Assembly (NCBI GenBank): GCA_040384465.1
Contig: JAZKJF010000001.1
Location: 62,001-126,000, forward strand
Reading direction: 5' to 3'
Length of the DNA stretch: 64,000 bases
Source: UBA5078 sp040384465
GTDB lineage: Bacteria > Pseudomonadota > Gammaproteobacteria > Pseudomonadales > Pseudohongiellaceae
Of the stretch, positions 42,961 through 51,779 are shown piece after piece (position 1 is the first letter of the stretch; each line of letters begins with the position of its first letter). The notes under the pieces are model-generated. The model was not told the DNA's origin. It did not search any database and saw only the letters and a list, made by a program, of their open reading frames with translations. The position numbers and the translations under genes were made by a program.

Positions 42961-43734
42961 TCAGAAAGGTTCTTCCGTGCGCCTGGTCAGGACTTCACAG
43001 CCAGTGGCAGTCACAGCCAGCGTATGTTCCCATTGTGCTGATAACCGTCGATCTTTGGTGGTCACCGTCCAGCCATCAGCTTTGGATAATTTCGTATGGT
43101 AAGTGCCTGCATTCAGCATGGGCTCGATAGTGAATGTCATGCCTTCCTGCAGGGTGAGCCCGGTATCGGGTTTCCCATAATGCAGCACTTGTGGATCTTC
43201 GTGGAATATACGCCCTATGCCATGCCCGCAATAGTCGCGAACGACGGAGTAGTTATTGGCTTCTGCGAGGGTCTGGATGGCGTGGCCGATATCGCCCAGT
43301 CGTGTGCCCGGCTTGACGATGGCAATAGCCTTGTACAGACACTGACGGGTGATCTCCACCAGACGGGTGGCGTGAGCCGGGACTTCGTCGATCAGGAACA
43401 TCTTGCTGGTATCGCCGTGGTAGCCGTCTTTGATGACAGTAATGTCGATATTGATGATGTCGCCTTTCTTGAGAATCTTGTCGTCGCTGGGAATGCCGTG
43501 GCAGATGACGTGGTTGATCGATGTGCAGATCGATTTTGGAAAGCCGTTGTAATTCAGCGGCGCGGGAATAGCCTGTTGTACATTGACGATATAGTCGTGG
43601 CAGATACGGTCCAGCTCACCAGTGCTGACCCCCGCCTTCACATACGGGCCTATCATTTCGAGGACTTCGGCAGCTAACCGTCCGGCAATGCGCATTTTTG
43701 CAATTTCTTCAGGCGTCTTGATGTTGATAGCCAT
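42961..43734 (-). CDS. map: Methionine aminopeptidase, type I
   Basis: A metallopeptidase of 257 residues that removes initiator Met from nascent proteins. Metal ligands and the active site are visible in NHVICHGIPSD (His), DIINIDITVIKDGYHGDTSKMF (two Asp), YCGHGIGRIFHEDP (His) and the C-terminal FTIEPML and QWEHTLAVT (Glu residues). The start at 43734 (MAINIKTPEEIAKMR) matches the family; an upstream in-frame extension has no homology. It is divergent from rpsB across 380 bases, the classic map/rpsB arrangement. Confidence 0.97.
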   Translation of the reverse strand: MAINIKTPEEIAKMRIAGRLAAEVLEMIGPYVKAGVSTGELDRICHDYIVNVQQAIPAPLNYNGFPKSICTSINHVICHGIPSDDKILKKGDIINIDITVIKDGYHGDTSKMFLIDEVPAHATRLVEITRQCLYKAIAIVKPGTRLGDIGHAIQTLAEANNYSVVRDYCGHGIGRIFHEDPQVLHYGKPDTGLTLQEGMTFTIEPMLNAGTYHTKLSKADGWTVTTKDRRLSAQWEHTLAVTATGCEVLTRRTEEPF

Positions 43735-43835
43735 AACTCGATAGATCTTCTCGCTTTTTTCCGTAGATTGGGGCTGCTTCCTAGGAGGCTTCCGGGCTGC
43801 GGCTATTGTAAAGCAGGACATGGCCGAAAGACAGG

Positions 43836-43878
43836 CAGCCGTCTGTCCAAGGGATATAAACCCTCGTACAGACGGCTG
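43836..43878. other. Long inverted repeat in the map-rpsB divergent region
   Basis: CAGCCGTCTGT at 43836-43846 and ACAGACGGCTG at 43868-43878 form a perfect 11-bp stem. An inner AAGGG/CCCT pair lies around an ATATAA loop, so much of the 43 bases is base-paired. It lies about 100 bases before map on the minus strand and upstream of the rpsB promoter. It may be an operator, a leader structure of map or a relic of a terminator. Nothing else in this part of the gap is recognisable. Confidence 0.55.
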
Positions 43879-43919
43879 TTTGGCCACGGTGTGCGGGCGT
43901 CCTGAAACTGCTGTGGAGC

Positions 43920-43948
43920 TTTATGTCCTGGGTGTGTTGTGGTATAAA
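43920..43948 (+). promoter_or_regulatory. Candidate rpsB promoter (extended -10, GC-rich discriminator)
   Basis: TGG-TATAAA (43940-43948) is an extended -10 followed by the G+C-rich GCTGCGCGC discriminator of stringently controlled ribosomal promoters. The -35 position (TTTATG at 43920-43925, 17-base spacer) is poor. The start site would be near 43955, making a leader of about 160 bases before rpsB. Confidence 0.6.
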
Positions 43949-44043
43949 GCTGCGCGCTTTGTGGGTCATGGGCCTGATGAAGTTGCAAAAATGTTCGTTA
44001 ACCAATGTCGCACATACACCGTCACATGAGTTTTGGGTGCCTC

Positions 44044-44095
44044 GAATTCAGTACTGAATTCAAGGTTAAACCATGGGGTGTGTGGAGGCTTAACC
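44044..44095 (+). promoter_or_regulatory. Candidate S2-responsive rpsB leader structures
   Basis: GAATTCAGTACTGAATTC at 44044-44061 is a perfect 18-base palindrome. GGTTAA (44064-44069) and TTAACC (44090-44095) then enclose a purine-rich loop with GGAGG. These two elements sit just before the rpsB ribosome site. In gammaproteobacteria, protein S2 is known to repress rpsB-tsf through a conserved leader, and I infer that these elements are part of it. An alternative for the first element is a protein operator. Confidence 0.5.
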
Positions 44096-44114
44096 CGAAA
44101 ATACAGGAAATATC

Positions 44115-44894
44115 ATGGCTACTGTTTCAATGAAAGAAATGCTTAAAGCTGGTGTGCACTTCGGTCACCAGGCCCGTTACTGGAACCCGAAGATGAAGAA
44201 ATACATATTCGGCGCCCGCAACAAAATTCATATCATCAATCTGGAGCACACTGTTCCAGCATTGAATGCCGCGCTGGTACAGGTTCAGAGCCTGGCCGCC
44301 AAGAAGAAGAAAGTACTCTTCGTAGGAACCAAGCGAGCTGCTGGCAAGATCATCAAAGAGCAGGCAGAACGTGCTGGCATGCCTTTCGTGGATCACCGCT
44401 GGTTGGGCGGTATGTTGACCAACTACAAAACCATTCGTGGTTCCATCAAGAAACTGCGTGATCTCGAAGCTCAGGAAACTGACGGTACTTTCGATCGTAT
44501 GACGAAGAAAGAAGCACTGGTTCGTCGTCGTGCAAAAGAGAAGCTTGAGCGCAGCATCGGCGGCATCAAGGATATGGGTGGCCTGCCAGATGCTCTGTTC
44601 GTGATCGACGTGGATCACGAGCGCATTGCGATCACTGAAGCCAATAACCTGGGTATCCCCGTTATCGGTATCGTCGACACCAACAGCAATCCCGATGGCA
44701 TCGACTACCCGATCCCCGGCAATGACGATGCGATTCGCGCTATTGAGCTTTACGCGCGTGCTGTTGCAGATGCCTGCATTGAAGGCCGTGGTGATCTGAA
44801 TGTGGTCGGCGGTGACAGCGAGTTCATCGAGGTCAACGAGTCTCAGGCCGCTGATGCAGCAGAGCCTGCAGGAAGTGCAGCCACTGGCGCATAA
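44115..44894 (+). CDS. rpsB: 30S ribosomal protein S2
   Basis: A ribosomal protein of 259 residues at the head-body junction of the small subunit, needed for S1 binding. Conserved blocks include MKEMLKAGVHFGHQARYWNPKMKKYIFG, VDHRWLGGMLTNYKTI and IPVIGIVDTNSNPDGIDYPIPGNDDAIRAI. A coiled-coil insert lies at about residues 110-160 (KKLRDLEAQETDGTFDRMTKKEALVRRRAKEKLERSIGGIKDMGG). A C-terminal acidic/Ala tail follows. CAGGAAATATC provides the ribosome site. Confidence 0.98.
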   Translation: MATVSMKEMLKAGVHFGHQARYWNPKMKKYIFGARNKIHIINLEHTVPALNAALVQVQSLAAKKKKVLFVGTKRAAGKIIKEQAERAGMPFVDHRWLGGMLTNYKTIRGSIKKLRDLEAQETDGTFDRMTKKEALVRRRAKEKLERSIGGIKDMGGLPDALFVIDVDHERIAITEANNLGIPVIGIVDTNSNPDGIDYPIPGNDDAIRAIELYARAVADACIEGRGDLNVVGGDSEFIEVNESQAADAAEPAGSAATGA

Positions 44895-45006
44895 ACCTCC
44901 ACAAGTCTTTGGCTGAGAGCCTGCTGTCGTCGATGGCAGGTTCTTGCGACGCCGAGGCAAACTTTGCTCACAAGGAATCCAACCATCCGTGTGCAGCAAT
45001 AAAAAG

Positions 45007-45028
45007 AGGGGCTAGGCCCCTTTTTTTT
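45007..45028 (+). terminator. Terminator or attenuator between rpsB and tsf
   Basis: AGGGGC-TAG-GCCCCT is a 6-bp stem with a 3-base loop and a T8 run. In many bacteria rpsB and tsf are separated by a partial terminator that adjusts S2 to EF-Ts ratio, which fits here. The other 100 bases between the stop of rpsB and this stem show nothing clear. Confidence 0.8.
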
Positions 45029-45082
45029 AAAGTCAGAATTTTTAAAAATTGAATTTACTCCAGAATAGATAGGGGCAGGAAA

Positions 45083-45952
45083 ATGGCGAATATTACAGCG
45101 GGAATGGTAAAGGAGCTGCGCGAGCGTACTGGCTTGGGCATGATGGATTGCAAGAAAGCGTTGGTTGAGGCCGACGGTGATATGGAAAAAGCGATTGATG
45201 ATCTGCGCAAGGCCAGCGGCATGAAAGCGGCCAAGAAAGCAGGTCGCATCGCTGCAGAGGGCATTGTGATGACCAAGGTTGCCGCTGATGGCAAGTATGG
45301 CATCATCCTCGAAGTGAACAGCGAGACTGACTTCGTGGCGCGTGACAGCAATTTCCTGAATTTTGCGAATACCATCCTCGAACAGGCTTTCAAGAGCAAA
45401 CAGACTGATGTGGCTGCTCTGATGGCTGGTGATCTGGAAAACGCCCGTGAAGCCCTCGTGCAGAAGATCGGCGAAAACATCAACGTGCGTCGCATTCAGC
45501 TGGTCGAAGCGGCCAGTAATGGTGTGGTCGATGCCTACGTGCACAGCAACAACCGCATCGCGGTGATGGTCGCTCTGACGGGTGGCAACGATGTTCTGGC
45601 AAAAGACATTGCCATGCATGTAGCCGCTGTGAATCCGCTGGTAGTGCGTTCGGATGACGTGCCCAAGGAATTGCTGGCCAAAGAGGCCGAAATTTATTCC
45701 GCGCAGGCGAGAGAAAGCGGCAAGCCGGAAGAAATCATCGAGAAGATGATTCAGGGCCGTCTGCGTAAATTTGTCGCAGAAGTGAGTCTGCTGGATCAGC
45801 CTTTCGTCAAAGACGGAGAGATCACTGTTGCCGCTCTGCTGAAGAAGGCAGGAGCAGACGTGGTCAGCTTCATCCGCTACGAAGTGGGTGAAGGGATTGA
45901 GAAAGAAGAAGTAGATTTTGCACAGGAAGTTGCGGCCGCTGCAGGTCTGTAA
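45083..45952 (+). CDS. tsf: Translation elongation factor Ts
   Basis: The guanine nucleotide exchange factor for EF-Tu, 289 residues. The N-terminal UBA-like module with RERTGLGMMDCKKALVEADGDMEKAIDDLR is followed by the core AAEGIVMTKV and VNSETDFVARDSNF, the segment that inserts into EF-Tu. A coiled-coil and C-terminal part include EIYSAQARESGKPEEIIEKMIQGRL. It follows rpsB. Confidence 0.98.
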   Translation: MANITAGMVKELRERTGLGMMDCKKALVEADGDMEKAIDDLRKASGMKAAKKAGRIAAEGIVMTKVAADGKYGIILEVNSETDFVARDSNFLNFANTILEQAFKSKQTDVAALMAGDLENAREALVQKIGENINVRRIQLVEAASNGVVDAYVHSNNRIAVMVALTGGNDVLAKDIAMHVAAVNPLVVRSDDVPKELLAKEAEIYSAQARESGKPEEIIEKMIQGRLRKFVAEVSLLDQPFVKDGEITVAALLKKAGADVVSFIRYEVGEGIEKEEVDFAQEVAAAAGL

Positions 45953-45991
45953 CATCAGGTAACTCGGACTTCTCACAGGATGTAATCGCCC

Positions 45992-46726
45992 ATGCCCAAG
46001 CTCGATAGAAAGTACAAGCGTATTCTCCTGAAACTCAGCGGTGAAGCCTTGATGGGCGATGCGGATTTCGGCATCGACCCGAAGGTGCTGGATCGCATGG
46101 CAGTCGAGGTCGGCCAGCTGGTCGGTCTCGGCGTGCAGATCGGCATGGTGATTGGAGGAGGCAACCTGTTCCGGGGAGCCGCCTTGAGTGCCGCCGGGAT
46201 GGAGCGCGTGACCGGCGACCATATGGGGATGCTGGCCACCGTAATGAACGCTCTGGCGATGCGTGATGCTCTGGAAAGGGCCAGTATCGCCACACGCGTC
46301 ATGTCAGCGATTCCGATGAGCGGTGTGGTCGAGCATTATGATCGCCGTACCGCCATTCGCCACCTGCGCGCGGGTGATGTCGTCATTTTTGCAGCAGGAA
46401 CTGGTAATCCATTCTTCACCACGGACTCGGCCGCGTGTCTGCGCGGGATCGAGATCGATGCCGAGTTGATACTCAAAGCCACGAAAGTGGATGGTGTGTA
46501 TTCGGCAGATCCGAAACTGGTGCCTGATGCCGTGAAGTATGACCGATTGAGTTTCGACGAGGTGCTGGACAAGAAGCTGGGAGTGATGGATCTGACAGCC
46601 ATTGCGCTGATCCGCGAGCATGACATTCCGGTGAGAGTGTTCAACATGAACAGGCCCGGCGCTCTTCTCAACAACGTGATGGGGCCAGGTGATGGCACCA
46701 TTATCGAGAACATGTCGGCAGAGTAA
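45992..46726 (+). CDS. pyrH: Uridylate kinase
   Basis: A hexameric UMP kinase of 244 residues, specific to bacteria, producing UDP for RNA, peptidoglycan and lipid A precursors. It belongs to the amino-acid kinase fold: KLSGEALMG at residue 13 on, VIGGGNLFRG, GDHMGMLATVMNALAMRDAL, AAGTGNPFFTTDSAA and LKATKVDGVYSADP. It is followed by frr, the usual order. Confidence 0.97.
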   Translation: MPKLDRKYKRILLKLSGEALMGDADFGIDPKVLDRMAVEVGQLVGLGVQIGMVIGGGNLFRGAALSAAGMERVTGDHMGMLATVMNALAMRDALERASIATRVMSAIPMSGVVEHYDRRTAIRHLRAGDVVIFAAGTGNPFFTTDSAACLRGIEIDAELILKATKVDGVYSADPKLVPDAVKYDRLSFDEVLDKKLGVMDLTAIALIREHDIPVRVFNMNRPGALLNNVMGPGDGTIIENMSAE

Positions 46727-46758
46727 ACAGAACCGCCCAATCCAATGGGGAAAGCAAG

Positions 46759-47316
46759 ATGATTGAAGACATTATCAAAGACGCGGAACACCGCATGGAA
46801 AGAAGTCTTGTCGCACTCGAGACTGCTTTCAAGAAAATCCGGACCGGTCGCGCACATCCAAGCCTTCTGGATACCGTCATGGTGCCTTATTACGGCGCCG
46901 AAACCCCGCTGAGCCAGCTGGCTAACATCACTGTGGAAGACGGTCGATGCCTAGTCGTGGTGCCGTGGGAAAGACCGCTGATCTCCGAGGTGGAGCGTTC
47001 CATCATGAAAGCGGATCTCGGCTTGAACCCTTCCAATAATGGCGAATCCATTCGTGTGCCGATGCCGGCATTGACTGAAGAGACGCGTCGCGAATATACC
47101 AAGCAAGCGAAAGCTGAGGCCGAGAATGCGCGTGTTGCTGTGCGCAATATCCGCCGCGATGCCAATGGCGACTTCAAAGATCTGCTGAAAGAAAAAGCGA
47201 TCAGCGAAGATGAGCAGCGTCGTGCAGAAGAGAAAATCCAGAAGCTGACTGACAAATATATTGCGGCTGTTGATTCCAGCTACGGAGTCAAAGAGGCAGA
47301 CTTGTTGTCTATGTAA
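46759..47316 (+). CDS. frr: Ribosome recycling factor
   Basis: A tRNA-shaped two-domain protein of 185 residues that splits post-termination ribosomes with EF-G. A three-helix bundle (KDAEHRMERSLVALETAFKKIRTGRAHPSLLD) is interrupted by domain II (VPYYGAETPLSQLANI, VPWERPLISEVERSI). The C-terminal helix returns with RNIRRDANGDFKDLLKEKAISEDEQRRAEEKIQKLTD. All is intact. Confidence 0.98.
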   Translation: MIEDIIKDAEHRMERSLVALETAFKKIRTGRAHPSLLDTVMVPYYGAETPLSQLANITVEDGRCLVVVPWERPLISEVERSIMKADLGLNPSNNGESIRVPMPALTEETRREYTKQAKAEAENARVAVRNIRRDANGDFKDLLKEKAISEDEQRRAEEKIQKLTDKYIAAVDSSYGVKEADLLSM

Positions 47317-47370
47317 AGCTTCCTCAGCGACGCTCAACATTACTATTATTCGAAGAGACATAGACGTCTG

Positions 47371-48159
47371 ATGCATACAGAAAATTCGACGCAGCCTGAG
47401 ACGGGTGAACTGCCCCGACATGTCGCGGTGATCATGGATGGCAATAATCGCTGGGCCAAAGTCAACGGTCTGTCAGGGTCTGCAGGCCACAGGGCTGGTG
47501 CCGAGGCGGCGCGACAGGTGGTTTACTCCTGCGTGAAACGGCAGATTCCTTACCTGACCCTGTTTGCTTTCAGCAGTGAAAACTGGTTGCGGCCCAACAA
47601 GGAAGTGAAGGGGCTGATGGCACTTTTTCTCGCGGTTCTCAAGAGAAAGGAAATCAAACAGATGCACAACAATAATGTGCGCCTGCAATTCATCGGTAAC
47701 CGCGCCGGATTCTCTTCTAAACTGCAAGATCACATGCGCGATGTCGAGGAGTTGACTGCCGCCAACACCGGGACTCTGGTCACGGTAGCTGCCGATTACG
47801 GTGGCCAGTGGGACATCGCCAACGCAGCGCGTCAGATTGCGGAACAAGTGGAGCAAGGGAAACTGCGCGCCAGTGATGTCGACGTCAGCGCCATGCAGCA
47901 ATATATCTGTCTTGGCCAGAACCCGATGCCGGACCTCTGTATCCGGACCGGAGGAGAGAGTCGCATCAGCAATTTCCTGCTGTGGCAATTTGCGTACACC
48001 GAACTCTATTTTACGGGTTGTTACTGGCCCGATTTTGATGACAGCCACTTTGAGGCGGCAATGCTCGATTACAGCAAGCGTCAGCGCCGCTACGGTCAGA
48101 CCGATTCCCCTTCGCACAGCGACGAGCTTCCCGTTCACGGGGGTGAGCGCAGTGCTTAA
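47371..48159 (+). CDS. uppS: Undecaprenyl diphosphate synthase
   Basis: A cis-prenyltransferase of 262 residues that builds the C55 lipid carrier from farnesyl-PP and isopentenyl-PP at the inner membrane. The first catalytic motif is HVAVIMDGNNRWAK with the essential Asp. GHRAGAEAARQVV, FAFSSENWLRP and RTGGESRISNFLLWQFAYTELYF follow in order. It is adjacent to cdsA, with a small overlap between its 3' end and the cdsA start. Confidence 0.97.
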   Translation: MHTENSTQPETGELPRHVAVIMDGNNRWAKVNGLSGSAGHRAGAEAARQVVYSCVKRQIPYLTLFAFSSENWLRPNKEVKGLMALFLAVLKRKEIKQMHNNNVRLQFIGNRAGFSSKLQDHMRDVEELTAANTGTLVTVAADYGGQWDIANAARQIAEQVEQGKLRASDVDVSAMQQYICLGQNPMPDLCIRTGGESRISNFLLWQFAYTELYFTGCYWPDFDDSHFEAAMLDYSKRQRRYGQTDSPSHSDELPVHGGERSA

Positions 48160-49021
48160 AACCAGAGTGATCACTGCGCTTGTGATGCTGGCAGTGCTCT
48201 ACCTGGCGACAGCATGGTTATCCGCGTTTCATTTCAGTGTATTCATGAGTCTGGTACTGATGGTCGGGGTCGGTGAGTGGACTGCTCTCATGGGGCTTCG
48301 CAGTATCCCCCAACGTATCGTCTACATGGCTGGTTTTGCCACTACTCTTGCATTGCTGGGATGGTTCGCAGGAGTGCGGCCGGAGGCGCTTGTTCTTGAG
48401 CGTAGCACTGTGTTGTGGGTGTGCGGACTGGGCGTGCTGTTCTGGTTGTATGCTTTTGCCTTGATCCGAGCTTATCCCGCCAATCGTGAGCAGTGGAGCA
48501 GCGTGCCGAAGATCGCTGGCATTGGCTTTCTGACACTGGCACCAGCCTGGTGTGCGTTGGTGCAATTGAAGTATCTCGACCCCCGGGGAACGTTGGTGTT
48601 TGCGTTGATCGCGCTGGTGAGTGTTGTCGATATTGGTGCTTATTTCACCGGACGGAAATGGGGGCAGCGCAAACTGGCACCTGCCCTGAGTCCCGGGAAG
48701 TCCTGGGAGGGGTTCTGGGGAGGGCTTGCTTCCTGTCTGATATTGACGGCCTTATTGTTGGTCCTTCTTCATCGTTATGTGCTGCCTTTGACGATTTCGA
48801 TGGCAATTGCATTATTGGTCGTCGTACAGATTGTCGCTGTTTTCAGTGTGCTGGGGGATCTGTTCGAGAGCATGCTCAAACGTCATCAGGGGCTCAAGGA
48901 CAGTGGGCGCGCGTTGCCAGGGCACGGTGGTGTGCTGGATCGTATCGACAGTCTGACTTCTGCCGCCCCGGTGTTTGTGTTTTCACTGATGATTTTGATG
49001 AAAGACGTATCATGGCAATAA
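48152..49021 (+). CDS. cdsA: Phosphatidate cytidylyltransferase
   Basis: An integral membrane enzyme of 289 residues that makes CDP-diacylglycerol from phosphatidate and CTP for all phospholipids. About eight hydrophobic helices are seen. The signature at the C-terminal end is SVLGDLFESMLKRHQGLKDSGRALPGHGGVLDRIDSL. Start GTG 48152 gives MLKTRVITALV, typical of the family; a GTG at 48143 is possible. The frame is open far upstream inside uppS. It overlaps the uppS stop by 8 bases. Confidence 0.95.
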   Translation: MLKTRVITALVMLAVLYLATAWLSAFHFSVFMSLVLMVGVGEWTALMGLRSIPQRIVYMAGFATTLALLGWFAGVRPEALVLERSTVLWVCGLGVLFWLYAFALIRAYPANREQWSSVPKIAGIGFLTLAPAWCALVQLKYLDPRGTLVFALIALVSVVDIGAYFTGRKWGQRKLAPALSPGKSWEGFWGGLASCLILTALLLVLLHRYVLPLTISMAIALLVVVQIVAVFSVLGDLFESMLKRHQGLKDSGRALPGHGGVLDRIDSLTSAAPVFVFSLMILMKDVSWQ

Positions 49022-50283
49022 CCTCTGTATCTCCAGTGTCCTCCACGGCGGGGCGAACCAGCGCCAGCATTACTGTTCTGGGATCGACAGGTTCGATCGG
49101 CAAGAGCACGCTGGAAGTGGTCGCTCTGCACCCCGCTTATCGCGTATTCGCACTCACCGCCAACCATAATGTCGCCGTCATGCTGGAGCAGTGTGCCCGC
49201 TTCCTGCCGCGTTACGCCGTAATGGTGGACGAGCTGGCAGCTGAACGTCTGGATGCTGCGCTGCGCCAGCAAGGTCTGACGACTCAAGTGCTCTGCGGAG
49301 AGCAAGCGCTGATAGAGGTAGCAGTGCATCCGGACGCGGATACAGTCATGGCTGCCATTGTCGGCAGTGCAGGGTTGCCACCAACGCTTGCGGCCGTGGC
49401 ACATTCCAAGAAAGTGCTGCTGGCCAACAAAGAAGCGCTGGTGATGGCCGGTGAGTTGTTTATGCGAACCCTGGCCGCCAGCAATGCGGTTTTGTTGCCT
49501 ATCGACAGCGAGCACAACGCCGTTTTCCAATGTTTGCCGCCGGAGTCGCGTCTGGCGGGTGGTGACATTTTGGGGCAGGGCGTGCGTAAAGTGATCCTGA
49601 CGGCCTCTGGTGGTCCGTTCAGAACTTTACCCCTCGAACAATTCGGCAATGTGACTCCCGAGCAAGCTTGCCGTCATCCGAATTGGGTAATGGGTCGCAA
49701 GATTTCGGTGGATTCGGCCACCATGATGAATAAAGGATTGGAGGTGATAGAGGCCTGCTTTCTGTTCGGTGTGGGGCCAGAGCATGTCGAGGTGCTGATT
49801 CATCCTCAGAGCATTGTGCATTCCATGGTGGAATATCAGGATGGCTCGGTGATCGCCCAGCTGGGCAGCCCCGACATGCGCATTCCTATCGCCTACAGTC
49901 TTGCCTGGCCGGAACGGATCAACTCTGGGGCCAGCTTTCTGGATTTGACACGCCAGGCGGATCTGCAGTTTTTTGCCCCCGATCTGGCACGTTTTCCCTG
50001 TCTGCGCCTGGGGATGGAAGTGGCGGCTCAGGGTGGGACAGCACCCACAATCCTCAACGCTGCCAACGAAGTAGCGGTGGAGTCTTTTTTGAAGGGCGCG
50101 ATCAGTTTCACTGACATTCCTGCTATCATCGCCGCCGTGCTGGCACAAATGTCTTGTGGCAAAGCGGACACTATCGATATCATTCGGCAGGCTGATGAGC
50201 AGGCGAGAGCCATTGCCTGGCGGCTGACCGCGAAAATCACCGCAACGAAACTGGGTAATGGCTTGTCTGCACCCACAGGTTAG
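49012..50283 (+). CDS. ispC: 1-deoxy-D-xylulose 5-phosphate reductoisomerase
   Basis: The second step of the MEP isoprenoid pathway, 423 residues; it converts DXP to MEP with NADPH. NADPH-binding motif ITVLGSTGSIGKSTLEVV is near residue 20. Metal and substrate parts are LPIDSEHNAVFQCLP, SGGPFRTLP, HPNWVMGRKISVDSATMMNKGLEVIEA and VLIHPQSIVHSMV. The product pathway feeds uppS and quinones. The start at 49012 overlaps the cdsA 3' end by 10 bases. Confidence 0.97.
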   Translation: MAITSVSPVSSTAGRTSASITVLGSTGSIGKSTLEVVALHPAYRVFALTANHNVAVMLEQCARFLPRYAVMVDELAAERLDAALRQQGLTTQVLCGEQALIEVAVHPDADTVMAAIVGSAGLPPTLAAVAHSKKVLLANKEALVMAGELFMRTLAASNAVLLPIDSEHNAVFQCLPPESRLAGGDILGQGVRKVILTASGGPFRTLPLEQFGNVTPEQACRHPNWVMGRKISVDSATMMNKGLEVIEACFLFGVGPEHVEVLIHPQSIVHSMVEYQDGSVIAQLGSPDMRIPIAYSLAWPERINSGASFLDLTRQADLQFFAPDLARFPCLRLGMEVAAQGGTAPTILNAANEVAVESFLKGAISFTDIPAIIAAVLAQMSCGKADTIDIIRQADEQARAIAWRLTAKITATKLGNGLSAPTG

Positions 50284-50291
50284 AAGCAGTA

Positions 50292-51689
50292 ATGATTATG
50301 GCTCAACAACTTGTTATCAACATTCTTGCTCTGATCGTCACCTTGGGCATTTTGGTGACTATTCACGAATTCGGTCATTTCTGGGTTGCACGTCGTTGCG
50401 GCGTGAAAGTGCTGCGTTTCTCCATCGGTTTTGGCAAAGCAGTGAAAACCTGGGTCGGCCGTGATGGGACCGAGTATGTAATCGCCCCGATTCCGCTAGG
50501 CGGCTACGTCAAGATGCTGGGTCAGGAAGATGCCAGTGTGGCCGATGCCAACACAATTCCCGAAAGCCAGAAACACCTGTCGTTCTCCTCTAAACCGTTG
50601 TGGCAACGCATGGCGATTGTCGCTGCCGGTCCTGTGGCCAACTTTCTGCTCGCTATCCTCGTCTTCTGGTTTGTGAATGTGCTTTATGGCTTGACTGGCA
50701 CAGCGCCGGTGCTGGCCAATGTGGTCGCAGATTCTCCTGCTTACCGTGCCGGTTTGCGCGCTGGGGATGAAGTCGTTGCGATCGATGGCGTCGAGACCAG
50801 TATCTGGGAACAGGTCACCATGCAGTTGCTGGCCAGACTCGGCGAGACTGGCCAGCTGAACATCAGTGCCATTCCTGCGGGTGCCAGTGCAGCACGCGAC
50901 TATGTCATCCCTCTGCAGAATTGGGAGTCCGATAACGCGGAACCCAATCCGTTGAGTTCGCTGGGTTTTGTGCAGTATGAGATCCCGCCAGTCATTGAGG
51001 GTGTGGTTGCTGGTGGTGCTGCAGAGGCCGCAGGGCTGCAGGCTGGGGATCGCATTCTGGCAGCTGGCGATGAGACTGTCAGTGGCTGGGTACAGTGGGT
51101 ACAGCTGGTGCGCGAAAGCCCGCAAGAGCCAATACCGGTCCTTGTGCAGCGCGGTGCTGAAGAGATCAGCCTCAGTGTGACGCCGGAACTCAGCGAGGCC
51201 GAAGATGGCACTCCGATTGGTCTGATTGGCGCCTATGTGCAAGAGTTCGATCTCTATGCCAGTCTGCCCGAGGGCAGTATTCGTGAGGTCAACTACAATG
51301 TGCTGACCGCCGTTGTGCCAGCCATTCAGGAAACCTGGGAAAAATCGGTATTCGTACTCGATTCCATCAAGAAGATGGTCGTCGGCCTGATTTCTGTCAA
51401 AAATATCAGTGGGCCGATCACCATTGCGCAGGTCGCTGGCGAGACAGCGTCTTACGGCCTTGAGGTTTACCTCGGCTTTCTGGCGGTGCTCAGTATCAGT
51501 CTTGGTGTTTTGAACTTGTTACCAATCCCGGTGCTGGACGGAGGTCATCTGTTGTATTACGCAATCGAGGCCGTCATTCGGCGTCCCGTGCCAGAGAGAG
51601 TGCAGGCAATGGGGTTGCAGCTGGGGTTGCTCCTGATCTCCGGCATCATGGTTCTGGCGGTTTATAACGATGTCAGTCGGCTCTTGTGA
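50292..51689 (+). CDS. rseP: Intramembrane zinc metalloprotease RseP
   Basis: A site-2 protease of 465 residues in the inner membrane. The zinc motif HEFGH is at residues 25-29 in the first helix, and the third ligand region is NLLPIPVLDGGHLLYY near residue 410. Two periplasmic PDZ domains lie between, at about residues 125-210 (ANVVADSPAYRAGLRAGDEVVAI) and 225-310 (EGVVAGGAAEAAGLQAGDRILA). It is expected to cut RseA (19 kb), freeing RpoE. Start is ATG 50292, with a second ATG 6 bases on. Confidence 0.96.
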   Translation: MIMAQQLVINILALIVTLGILVTIHEFGHFWVARRCGVKVLRFSIGFGKAVKTWVGRDGTEYVIAPIPLGGYVKMLGQEDASVADANTIPESQKHLSFSSKPLWQRMAIVAAGPVANFLLAILVFWFVNVLYGLTGTAPVLANVVADSPAYRAGLRAGDEVVAIDGVETSIWEQVTMQLLARLGETGQLNISAIPAGASAARDYVIPLQNWESDNAEPNPLSSLGFVQYEIPPVIEGVVAGGAAEAAGLQAGDRILAAGDETVSGWVQWVQLVRESPQEPIPVLVQRGAEEISLSVTPELSEAEDGTPIGLIGAYVQEFDLYASLPEGSIREVNYNVLTAVVPAIQETWEKSVFVLDSIKKMVVGLISVKNISGPITIAQVAGETASYGLEVYLGFLAVLSISLGVLNLLPIPVLDGGHLLYYAIEAVIRRPVPERVQAMGLQLGLLLISGIMVLAVYNDVSRLL

Positions 51690-51779
51690 CAGTTTTCTGT
51701 GACCTCGGGGTTCCCTCTGTATACCACTCACTTTCCATTCGAAATTATCAGCGATCAGGCTCACCTCTGAAGAAAATTC

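Noticed and set aside
44843..46222. 459-codon minus-strand frame across tsf and pyrH
   Set aside because: It is antisense to two clear genes, crosses a terminator and has no recognisable domain.
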